From Methanobrevibacter sp. (GTDB lineage Archaea > Methanobacteriota > Methanobacteria > Methanobacteriales > Methanobacteriaceae), in contig WRCI01000055.1 in NCBI GenBank assembly GCA_009784145.1, positions 1 to 9,311 on the forward strand: DNA of 9,311 nucleotides. Direction: 5' to 3'. Below the pieces are notes generated by a model. The model was not told where the DNA came from, made no database searches, and was given only the letters and a program-made list of their open reading frames with translations. Shown here piece after piece: positions 1-5,142 of this stretch (positions within the stretch are counted from its first letter, which is position 1; every line of letters starts with the position of its first letter). The position numbers were made by a program, and so were the translations under genes.

Positions 1-91
1 AACTTAAAAAAAAATTTATTTTATATTTGCAATGATTTGATATTTCATTTAAATGTAAATTAAAAAATTTAATTAAATTGTATTCAAATTT

Positions 92-109
92 TTAAGAAAA
101 TTTTCTTAA
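92..109. repeat. 18-bp perfect palindrome
   Basis: TTAAGAAAA is followed directly by its reverse complement TTTTCTTAA. It could be an operator or a hairpin of a gene left of the window. In DNA this AT-rich a chance palindrome is possible, so no function is assigned. Confidence 0.4.
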
Positions 110-184
110 GTTGACAGAGTTGATTGTATTTAAATAAAAGAATCAATATAAATTAAAAATTAACATAATATAAATTAGAATAAT

Positions 185-234
185 TATCAATATTTATAAA
201 AATAAATAAAAACAATATCAACATTTATAAAAAT
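185..234. repeat. Two direct copies of a 19-nt AT-rich repeat
   Basis: TATCAATATTTATAAAAAT at 185-203 recurs at 216-234 with a single T-to-C change. The copies start 31 bp apart. They lie in gene-free DNA and have no evident target gene inside the window. Confidence 0.4.
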
Positions 235-435
235 TAGCACACCATTAAATAAAAGTAGTATTTAGTGCTTATTAGCTAAAACAGCATTATAAATTAAAAA
301 AATAAATTTATAGATTAAATAACTAATTTTTAAATTAAAAAAAGAGTATATAAACTAAAATATCAATTGAATCAGTTAAAATTAATTAATAAAGTAAAAT
401 AATCGAAATTAATCAATAATTGATTTGATGTACTC

Positions 436-639
436 TTATTTCACTTTAACTTTCCTACTACAGTCCATACAATAATCTTTTTTTACATTTGATTTGAAAG
501 TTTTACCACAGTTTTTACAGGCAAGTTCAACTAAAGAGGATTCTTTATCTACAATATCCAATGAACAAGAACATTTCCACCCCATTTTACCTTTTAAAGC
601 TGCTTCAAAAGCTTTATCTTCATCAATTTCTTTTGACAT
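436..639 (-). CDS. Small zinc-ribbon-like protein, function unknown
   Basis: A 67-residue, Lys-rich protein with six cysteines: C23 and C25 (CxC), C41 and C44 (CKNC), and C57 and C60 (CMDC). Two clean CxxC knuckles 16 residues apart look like a small zinc ribbon, with the CxC pair as a possible extra ligand set. The N-terminal 20 residues are acidic and then mixed-charge, without a signal peptide or membrane segment. The CKNCGKTF stretch resembles zinc ribbons of nucleic-acid-binding proteins, but I do not recognise the family and assign no function. The gene stands alone, with its own TATA box about 30 bp before the ATG and no ribosome-binding site, which suggests a leaderless mRNA. Small size, spaced CxxC pairs and a promoter argue that it is real. 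Confidence 0.75.
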   Translation of the reverse strand: MSKEIDEDKAFEAALKGKMGWKCSCSLDIVDKESSLVELACKNCGKTFKSNVKKDYCMDCSRKVKVK

Positions 640-660
640 ATTAATAAATATGTTTTAAAT

Positions 661-680
661 AACTTATATATTTTTTTACT
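661..680 (-). promoter_or_regulatory. TATA-box promoter of the zinc-ribbon gene
   Basis: On the minus strand the region reads AAAAAAATATATAAGTT, an A-rich BRE followed by ATATATAAG (663-671). Archaeal transcription starts about 25 bp downstream, so the start falls near 642, within a few bases of the ATG at 639. No purine-rich ribosome-binding site lies between, so a leaderless transcript is inferred. Confidence 0.6.
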
Positions 681-766
681 TAAAATTTTCCATTTTTAAT
701 TATAATTTTCTTTGCTGTATCTAATTTTCTTTTTTTATTTATAATTTCTACTAAATCTCTCAATTT

Positions 767-1366
767 CTAATTATTTTCAAGAAGAATATTTGCAATTTCT
801 TCTTTTATCAGGGTTTTATTTTTAGAACCATCAATTATAATCCAATCATAAGAAATTAAATTAACTTTTTCTCTATTTTTTTTTAAAGATTTTAGGTTTT
901 CAAAAGTTTGAAACTCTTGATTATTACTTATGTTTCTTGTATTTATCCTTTCCATAGCTATTTCAGGAGGAAGATCTAAATAAAACATAAAAGGAGATTT
1001 TGGTAAAATAAATCCAAAAAATATGTACACTGGCTTAACTAGTCTTTTTGGAAAGTAAGTTGCTGATAAAAGATATCTACTAAATATTAAAACATCTGAT
1101 TTATGATAATACAAAATTAAAGAACGAAATATATCAATAGCAAAAAAGATTGTAGCTATTATCTTATGAAAAGTTCCTTCTTTTAATAGAGCTTCATGAG
1201 ATTTTAGTCCAAAATAATTATCTTTTTCAGGATTAGATCTTAAAATTATTCTTTCAAGGGAGTCATTGTTTTGAGTAGCTTTATTTTTATACATTTCATA
1301 TATAAATTGAGCTTGAGTATCTTTACCAGAACCATCAAATCCATCTATAACTATAAATTTTTTCAT
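767..1366 (-). CDS. Thymidylate kinase-like P-loop kinase
   Basis: A 199-residue soluble kinase of the dTMP kinase fold, a normal length for that family. The Walker A loop is GFDGSGKDTQ (residues 9-18). The LID-side segment YLDLPPEIAMERINTR (129-144) matches the family's LDxPPExAxxR pattern. Two positions are unusual: the residue after the P-loop lysine is Asp16 rather than Ser/Thr, and the usual DRY motif reads SRY (96-98, in FSRYLLSATY). The nucleotide substrate is therefore uncertain; dTMP is only the default guess. The ATG has AGGTTG (1372-1377) five bases upstream. The gene begins 31 bp after the polyprenol kinase-like gene and is almost certainly cotranscribed with it. A second, canonical dTMP kinase elsewhere in the genome would favour a specialised role here. 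Confidence 0.8.
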   Translation of the reverse strand: MKKFIVIDGFDGSGKDTQAQFIYEMYKNKATQNNDSLERIILRSNPEKDNYFGLKSHEALLKEGTFHKIIATIFFAIDIFRSLILYYHKSDVLIFSRYLLSATYFPKRLVKPVYIFFGFILPKSPFMFYLDLPPEIAMERINTRNISNNQEFQTFENLKSLKKNREKVNLISYDWIIIDGSKNKTLIKEEIANILLENN

Positions 1367-1397
1367 CGAAACAACCTATTTAATAACTAAACTCTAG

Positions 1398-2096
1398 TTA
1401 AATGAAGTGACCACTTATATTTAATAATAGAATGTATAAAATAACAGCACTAAAACAAACAGTTAAATTATCAAGACCTTTTGGTGTTATTCCTTCAACA
1501 ACTGTACTAACGGCAGCTATAAGAACTATAGCAAATAAATTCAAAATAAATGGAGGATATCCGATAAATACATAATATCCTAAGCAAACACACAACATAG
1601 CTATTAAAACTAAAAACATAGCTATGGAACCTTCAAAACTCTTTGTATCTCCAAAAACAGTATATTTATGTTTTCCTAACTTTCCTCCAATGAGAGATGC
1701 AAAACCATCTCCATAAGACATTGCAGCTATTCCTACTGCGATTATATAAGGTTGATTGTAGAAGAAGAAAACAAGAGTGGTCCAAGATATAACATAATAA
1801 AATAAACCTAAACTATGTCCAGATGGAGTAATATTATTTTTTATCTTTATTGGAGAATATTCAGTCATTAAAAATGTGAAAATAAGAAGGGGAACACAGA
1901 AGAATAGTCCCATAAATATTCTAGCTTCAGTACCTGAAAATAAAGGCAGTAAAAATATTATATTTCCTATCATTATATGTGTAAATTTTCTAGCAAAAGA
2001 AACTCTATTTTTAAGGATTTTCTCTGAAATAACTAAAATCATAGCTATATAAATATAGACAATAATCAATCCAAATAAATTTCCATCAAAGACCAT
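1398..2096 (-). CDS. Dolichol/phytol kinase-family membrane protein (CTP-dependent polyprenol kinase-like)
   Basis: A 232-residue polytopic membrane protein, with hydrophobic segments near residues 7-24, 43-53, 60-77, 98-113, 117-127, 158-178, 183-200 and 211-228. Motifs typical of the SEC59/DGK1/VTE5 family are present: RKFTH (36-40), YGDGFASLIGG (128-138), KSFEGS (152-157, the CTP-binding motif of this family) and EGITPKGLDNLT (201-212). Members phosphorylate isoprenoid alcohols (dolichol, phytol) or diacylglycerol with CTP. In an archaeon with isoprenoid lipids, a polyprenol or geranylgeraniol-type substrate is plausible but inferred. I chose the ATG at 2094-2096 over an upstream TTG (2109-2111) because AGGTG (2102-2106) sits five bases before the ATG; the TTG would place that site inside the gene. 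It is the first gene of an operon with the downstream P-loop kinase. Confidence 0.82.
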   Translation of the reverse strand: MVFDGNLFGLIIVYIYIAMILVISEKILKNRVSFARKFTHIMIGNIIFLLPLFSGTEARIFMGLFFCVPLLIFTFLMTEYSPIKIKNNITPSGHSLGLFYYVISWTTLVFFFYNQPYIIAVGIAAMSYGDGFASLIGGKLGKHKYTVFGDTKSFEGSIAMFLVLIAMLCVCLGYYVFIGYPPFILNLFAIVLIAAVSTVVEGITPKGLDNLTVCFSAVILYILLLNISGHFI

Positions 2097-2140
2097 TTTC
2101 ACACCTAACAATTAAATAAGCAATACAAAGTTCATTAATT

Positions 2141-2152
2141 ATATTTTATAAA
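2141..2152 (-). promoter_or_regulatory. Probable TATA box of the kinase operon
   Basis: On the minus strand this reads TTTATAAAATAT, about 50 bp before the ATG at 2096. A start near 2121 would give a leader of about 25 nt carrying the AGGTG site. It lies only about 20 bp below the rnpB 3' fragment at 2171-2231, so the operon promoter abuts the island edge. Confidence 0.5.
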
Positions 2153-2170
2153 TCTTACATAGATATAAAG

Positions 2171-2231
2171 TTGATAGCATGCTAAGAGTAACCCACCTTC
2201 TGTTTTAACAGCATTCATCTTAGCGGACTAC
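2171..2231 (-). pseudogene. Isolated 61-bp copy of the RNase P RNA 3' end (attL-like)
   Basis: All 61 bases are identical to 3487-3547, the 3' end of the intact RNase P RNA gene, in the same orientation. The fragment holds the 3' strand of P1 (TTAGCATGCTATC), the 3' strand of P4 (GGTGGGTT, as AACCCACC on plus at 2190-2197) and the conserved AACAGAAGG segment. Its 5' pairing partners are absent, so it cannot fold as RNase P RNA. Identity stops abruptly on both sides (base 2170 differs from 3486, and base 2232 from 3548). That fits an integration footprint better than decay of a full duplicated gene, which would leave graded similarity. It is unlike its AT-rich surroundings in base composition. 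Confidence 0.85.
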
Positions 2232-2387
2232 ATTGGCTTCTTAGTTTCTGTCTTTTTTTCTTAGTTTATTAAGAAATCACAGCTTTTAAAGTAATTTTAT
2301 TAGTCTTTATATAAATACTTTTTCGAAAATAAATCGAATGAAACTGAATATATGAATATGATTTTGCAAGAGATAAAGAGTTGATAA
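2232..2387. other. Noncoding left part of the island with a hairpin and TATA-like element
   Basis: Between the rnpB fragment and the vapC stop there is no gene. An inverted repeat TTTCTTA/TAAGAAA with a six-base loop lies at 2257-2276, and TTCTTAGTTT occurs twice (2238-2247 and 2258-2267). On the minus strand a TATA-like TTTATATAAAG (2306-2316) points toward the rnpB fragment; whether it is used is unknown. Confidence 0.4.
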
Positions 2388-2777
2388 TTAATGTATTCTT
2401 ATTATTCCATCTCTATTCTCAAAATGTTTATCAAATGATACTAATCCATCTAATTCTAATTCTCTTACTAGAACAATATACATGGAATCATAAAACCCTA
2501 TTTCATTATTGAAATACTCTTCAGTTGCTTTTTCATAGTAACCAAAATCTTCAATTAAAGAACAACTATCTAATATATTATTGTATATTTCTTTAATTTT
2601 TGCAATGTTTTTTACTTTCTTTTTCTGTTTAAGAACAGTTAGAACTTCGGTTATAACAAGACTAGAAATGATTTTGTCCTCGTCCCTAATCATTTCATTT
2701 ACTTCTATAGCTCTTTTGTGGAAATGGTCTTTTTCATTAAATAATGCAATAAAATAAGATGTATCTAAGAAAATCAT
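2388..2777 (-). CDS. vapC: PIN-domain toxin, VapC-like endoribonuclease
   Basis: A 129-residue protein that is a single PIN domain, the usual VapC length. The acidic metal-binding residues expected of an active nuclease are all visible: D5 in IFLDTSYF, E44 in SLVITEVL, D97 in GFYDSMYI and D116 in LVSFDKHF. PIN toxins use Mg2+ or Mn2+ to cleave RNA, often initiator tRNA or rRNA loops; the target here cannot be read from sequence. Its ATG overlaps the stop of the preceding antitoxin gene by four bases (ATGA, 2774-2777), the classic coupled arrangement with the antitoxin first. Start and stop are clean, and there is no frameshift. The pair is the only protein-coding content between the two 61-bp rnpB repeats. 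Confidence 0.9.
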   Translation of the reverse strand: MIFLDTSYFIALFNEKDHFHKRAIEVNEMIRDEDKIISSLVITEVLTVLKQKKKVKNIAKIKEIYNNILDSCSLIEDFGYYEKATEEYFNNEIGFYDSMYIVLVRELELDGLVSFDKHFENRDGIIRIH

Positions 2778-3058
2778 TGTTTTAAATCCTTGGTGTGTGC
2801 TTGTCTTTTTAATTCAACTGCATTAGTATTTTCACCAAGGTTGACTATGCCTGTCAAATCACTAAGCTTTTTTTTATGTGTTGGATTATTAACAGTCAAC
2901 CTTTTTATCTTTTCAGCTCTAGTTTCTGTGGTTTTTAATCCTGTTTCTATCATATCATTTATAACTTTATTTTTAGTAGTATTTTTTCTTTTAGCTATAT
3001 TGTTGATACTTTTTAGGAATCTATCCTCTATTTTAATTTTAGTTTCTATAAGTGCCAT
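2774..3058 (-). CDS. vapB: VapB-like ribbon-helix-helix antitoxin
   Basis: A 94-residue, Lys-rich, charged protein directly upstream of and overlapping the PIN toxin by four bases. Residues 5-45 fit a ribbon-helix-helix DNA-binding domain: a short beta strand (ETKIKIED), helix 1 (FLKSINNIAKRKN) and helix 2 (TTKNKVINDMIETGLK). The C-terminal half (about 50-94) is polar and probably disordered when free, as expected of a tail that wraps the toxin active site. Antitoxins of this type neutralise VapC and repress their own operon by binding a palindrome at the promoter. The ribosome-binding site is weak (TAGTGA, 3065-3070). The family assignment rests on fold pattern and position rather than on a strong sequence signature. 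Confidence 0.82.
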   Translation of the reverse strand: MALIETKIKIEDRFLKSINNIAKRKNTTKNKVINDMIETGLKTTETRAEKIKRLTVNNPTHKKKLSDLTGIVNLGENTNAVELKRQAHTKDLKQ

Positions 3059-3089
3059 AATATTTCACTATCCACTATATCTTCGCTTG

Positions 3090-3124
3090 ATTAATATTAT
3101 AGTTTTATTAGTTAATATATTTTT
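3090..3124 (-). promoter_or_regulatory. Putative vapBC promoter with imperfect inverted repeat
   Basis: Minus-strand AAAAAATATATTAAC (3112-3126) is a TATA-like box about 60 bp before the vapB ATG. Just downstream, 3090-3117 is bounded by ATTAA/TTAAT arms with partly matching interiors, which could be the RHH antitoxin's operator. The base composition makes such matches common, so this is tentative. Confidence 0.35.
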
Positions 3125-3125
3125 T

Positions 3126-3486
3126 CTTAAAATGAAAAGTGTTTCAAAAAATAAGTGTTGAAATTATAAAAATAGCATTAGAATGGAAAAAAAGTTTAAA
3201 ATATATTTTTGCTAAGCATTAATACATAATAATTAGGTCATTTAATTATATGAAATAAATTTTCAATAGTTTCATAATGAATTCAAAAGATCTATTAATA
3301 TAAAAAGTCATCTAATCAATTATACAAATAGCAAATATTCATTTTACAATAAAGTTTTTTTCTAAAAAAATAATAAAATCTTTCTAAGAATTTCATTTTT
3401 TCAAGATTATTTCTCTAATTTTAGACAATAATCTTTGATTTATAGTTATTATTAATTAAAACTGTTGAAACATTAAAATAAATAGA
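3126..3486. other. AT-rich right part of the island, no gene seen
   Basis: About 360 bp between the vapBC promoter and the rnpB 3' end. Only very short open frames occur (for example about 26 codons on the minus strand near 3395-3315), with no recognisable motif. I found no integrase remnant, tRNA-like cloverleaf or terminal inverted repeat. If the island once carried a recombinase, this is where it was most likely lost. Confidence 0.5.
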
Positions 3487-3547
3487 TTGATAGCATGCTA
3501 AGAGTAACCCACCTTCTGTTTTAACAGCATTCATCTTAGCGGACTAC
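3487..3547 (-). repeat. 61-bp direct repeat inside rnpB (attR-like copy)
   Basis: This copy is identical to 2171-2231 and lies within the intact RNase P RNA gene, covering its last 59 bases plus two bases beyond. It completes P1 and P4, so the gene remains functional in structure. Both copies have the same orientation. Confidence 0.9.
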
Positions 3548-3782
3548 CTTGCCTATCACAGAAGATTATCAGCAGTTTTGCCCTTGCATCCTGTAGATTG
3601 GCCGTTTCACCGATCCTTCCAATGTCTATCAGCAATTGCATCATGTTCATTCATTGGAAAACGTGTCGTTTCTGCTCCAGAGTCATACTTCTCAGCACAT
3701 ATCTTTCAACACTACAGTTCTGTGTGATGGGTGGAGTTTCCTTAGTTAACGAATAACCAGTAGCTGTCTTTAGCTTGCTATC
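3489..3782 (-). ncRNA. rnpB: RNase P RNA, archaeal type
   Basis: The catalytic RNA of ribonuclease P, which removes 5' leaders from pre-tRNAs. The 294-nt minus-strand sequence begins GATAGCAAGCTAA and ends TTAGCATGCTATC. These pair as P1 with 12 base pairs and one A-A mismatch, which sets both ends. The conserved GGAAACTCCACC (3730-3741) and AACAGAAGGTGGGTTAC near the 3' end are present. AACTCCACC pairs with GGTGGGTT (3506-3513) as P4, leaving the universally bulged U unpaired. GGTGAAACGGCCAA in the middle is another typical segment. GC content is far above the flanks, as for structured RNAs in AT-rich archaea. A TATA-like stretch (TATTTATTAATA, about 3803-3814) lies at a suitable distance upstream. 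The last part of the gene is duplicated at 2171-2231. Confidence 0.95.
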
Positions 3783-4061
3783 ATTAGAATATTTATAAAC
3801 TTTTATTAATAAATATTTCTATATTTTTAAATTTATTTTTAATATATATTATTTTTCTTTAAAACCAATATAATATATAAATTATTTTTTAATTAATAAA
3901 ATAAAGATTATTTACTTATAATAATTATATATTTATTAGAATATAATATATTTGAATAAATAATAAGATTTAAATGACAATAATAAGATTTAATAGATAA
4001 TAATAAGATTTTAAAATAATAATATAGTAAAACAATTATTATCTAAAATGTTGAAAAATAA
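3783..4061. other. AT-rich spacer between tRNA-Met and rnpB
   Basis: No gene is visible. It should hold the rnpB promoter near its low end and the tRNA termination region at its high end. A three-unit 20-bp repeat lies at 3961-4020. Confidence 0.5.
3961..4020. repeat. Three tandem 20-bp units upstream of rnpB
   Basis: TAATAAGATT starts at 3961, 3981 and 4001, an exact 20-bp period; the second half of each unit is more variable (AAATGACAA, AATAGATAA, TAAAATAAT). The array is upstream of rnpB and downstream of the tRNA on the minus strand. Confidence 0.75.
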
Positions 4062-4077
4062 TTAAAAAATAAAAAAA
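4062..4077 (-). terminator. T-rich terminator after tRNA-Met
   Basis: Immediately after the tRNA 3' end the minus strand reads CTATTTTTTTATTTTTTAAT. Runs of T without a hairpin are the usual archaeal termination signal. Confidence 0.6.
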
Positions 4078-4080
4078 TAG

Positions 4081-4155
<75 letters not shown>

Positions 4156-4198
4156 AAATGAAAAATTAATAACAATATTAATAACAATAATTTATTAA

Positions 4199-4210
4199 AA
4201 AATATATAAT
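4199..4210 (-). promoter_or_regulatory. Probable TATA box of tRNA-Met
   Basis: Minus-strand AAATTATATATTTTT contains a TATA-like core about 45-55 bp before the tRNA 5' end, implying a 5' leader of about 25 nt for RNase P to remove. Many AT-rich alternatives exist nearby. Confidence 0.4.
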
Positions 4211-4231
4211 TTAATCTAAAAATTAAATACT

Positions 4232-4338
4232 ATTAAAAATAGTTATCATAAAAATGTTTGTTTTATAAGTATATAAAGATTTCCATAAAATCAAGATTAA
4301 TATTAAAAATATAAATTAAAAATAGTTATCATAAAAAT
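4232..4338. repeat. 24-bp exact direct repeat upstream of tRNA-Met
   Basis: A 24-bp sequence centred on ATAGTTATCATAAAAAT occurs at 4232-4255 and 4315-4338, 83 bp apart start to start. Both copies lie between the tRNA promoter and the 3' end of the coiled-coil gene at 4443. Exact identity over 24 bp, including internal C and G, is more than composition would give. Confidence 0.7.
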
Positions 4339-4384
4339 TATAAAATATAAACTACTTTTAAAAAAATCCTATGAACTAAAGTAA

Positions 4385-4444
4385 TGAAAAATAAAAATAA
4401 TAAAAATAAATAAAGAATTAAAAAATATCTTTTTAAAGATATTT
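4385..4444 (-). terminator. Hairpin and T-rich terminator of the 4443-4931 gene
   Basis: AAATATCTTT and AAAGATATTT form a 10-bp inverted repeat with a two-base centre (4423-4444), overlapping the stop codon. On the minus strand it is followed by TTTTTAATTC and then a T-rich stretch, a plausible transcription end. Confidence 0.6.
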
Positions 4445-4931
4445 ATTCTTTATCTTTTTCTTCAAGTTCTTTTAGTCTTTTATCAATATTATCTAATCTT
4501 TCATTTGTTTTTTCTCTATACTCGCTGAATTTTTTAGCTAATTCATCTACATTAGTATAAGCAGCATCACATCTTTCTTCAAGAGCAGTTATGTCCTTTT
4601 TAGTAGCTAATTCCCAATCTCTTATTAATTCATCACTTTTTTCATTTAAAAATGAATCAACTCTTTTTGAGAAAGCATCGGTGTTGAAGTTTGGCATATC
4701 TATATCTTTAAATCTTACTTTGATTTTTTCACCTACAGAATTTGGATTTAATGAATTTACAGTCCTAACTTGTTCCCCTGGCATTTGTTCTTTTTCACTA
4801 TTTGGAATAGGTGATAGCATATAATTTTTTACTTTATCCACGGCATTTGCATTATTTTGAAAGTAGTAATAAATCAATATAATTAATGCTGCAACAAGTA
4901 TTAACATTGCTAAAATTTCTAAAGCATCCAT
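4443..4931 (-). CDS. Single-pass membrane protein with C-terminal coiled coil, function unknown
   Basis: A 162-residue protein. Residues 6-24 form one strongly hydrophobic helix with little before it and no cleavage site, so it is an N-terminal anchor rather than a secreted protein. A polar linker with several Pro/Asn (about 37-80) follows. Residues 106-162 are highly charged with heptad-like spacing (ALEERCDAAYTNVDELAKKF, then RLDNIDKRLKELEEK), a likely coiled coil. There is a single Cys (C121). The start is supported by AAGGTG (4939-4944) seven bases upstream and a TATA box. The neighbouring gene at 5143-5583 encodes the same architecture, so the two may be partners in one membrane-associated assembly. 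I do not recognise the family. Confidence 0.8.
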   Translation of the reverse strand: MDALEILAMLILVAALIILIYYYFQNNANAVDKVKNYMLSPIPNSEKEQMPGEQVRTVNSLNPNSVGEKIKVRFKDIDMPNFNTDAFSKRVDSFLNEKSDELIRDWELATKKDITALEERCDAAYTNVDELAKKFSEYREKTNERLDNIDKRLKELEEKDKE

Positions 4932-4936
4932 AATAA

Positions 4937-4976
4937 CACACCTTTTACTTATAAATTAAAACAACTTATATATTTT
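4937..4976 (-). promoter_or_regulatory. Promoter and ribosome-binding site of the 4443-4931 gene
   Basis: Minus strand: AAAAATATATAAGTTG (TATA core at 4965-4974), then AAGGTGTG (4937-4944) ahead of the ATG. A start near 4944 would give a very short leader, so the exact start is uncertain. The gene has its own promoter despite having the same orientation as the gene upstream. Confidence 0.55.
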
Positions 4977-5015
4977 TAATATTAAATAATATAATTTCTT
5001 ATATAATTTATATAA

Positions 5016-5093
5016 TTTTTTTAATCATAACTATATTTTTTAATCATAACTATATTTTTTAATTTATAATTATATTTTTTAATTATAATTACA
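5016..5093. repeat. Four tandem 19-20-bp AT-rich units
   Basis: Units start at 5016, 5036, 5055 and 5075. The first two share TTTTTTAATCATAACTATA exactly; the third and fourth are variants (for example TTTTTTAATTATAATTACA). The array lies upstream of the 4443-4931 gene and downstream of the 5143-5583 gene. No unique spacers separate the units, so it is not CRISPR. Confidence 0.8.
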
Positions 5094-5142
5094 TTATTTT
5101 ATGTATGATTATAAATTTTATAAAGTTTTAAATTAAATAAAA

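Larger units (their letters stand above)
1..435. other. AT-rich region without a gene
   Basis: I see no coding region on either strand; stops are frequent in all frames. The stretch holds an 18-bp palindrome (92-109), a 19-nt direct repeat (185-203 and 216-234, one mismatch) and a good plus-strand TATA-like element (GAGTATATAAACT, 344-356) with no gene after it on that strand. The end nearest 435 is the downstream flank of the minus-strand zinc-ribbon gene and contains a small inverted repeat (AATCAATAATTGATT, 412-426) that could form a weak hairpin in its mRNA. Confidence 0.6.
2171..3486. mobile_element. Candidate small integrated island at the rnpB 3' end, carrying VapBC
   Basis: The segment from one 61-bp repeat to the next is 1,316 bp and holds one VapBC pair plus noncoding AT-rich DNA. 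rnpB is on the minus strand, so its 3' end points into this segment, and the orphan 3' fragment lies at the far edge in the same orientation. Tyrosine-recombinase elements that enter 3' ends of tRNA or tmRNA genes leave this arrangement, with the host gene restored at one end. No integrase, replication gene or inverted terminal repeat is visible, so it would be a deletion remnant or an element mobilised in trans. A partial rnpB duplication by another route cannot be excluded. Confidence 0.55.

Noticed and set aside
2094..2111. TTG start at 2109-2111 for the polyprenol kinase-like gene
   Set aside because: The AGGTG ribosome-binding site at 2102-2106 lies between this codon and the ATG at 2094-2096, so the ATG is the better start.
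2790..3161. Plus-strand open frame of 123 codons, hydrophobic
   Set aside because: It lies antisense to vapB, whose frame has a coupled overlap with vapC and an RHH pattern. The hydrophobic translation is what the reverse of a Lys/Asn-rich AT-rich gene gives.
3126..3486. Remnant of an integrase gene
   Set aside because: I looked for Arg-His-x-x-Arg and Tyr motifs in short open frames on both strands and saw none; the stretch is AT-rich with frequent stops.
2171..3547. Insertion sequence with terminal repeats
   Set aside because: The 61-bp repeats are direct, not inverted, one lies inside a functional RNA gene, and no transposase is encoded between them.
4591..4824. Plus-strand open frame of 77 codons
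   Set aside because: Antisense to the membrane coiled-coil gene at 4443-4931, with no promoter or ribosome-binding site and no recognisable motif.
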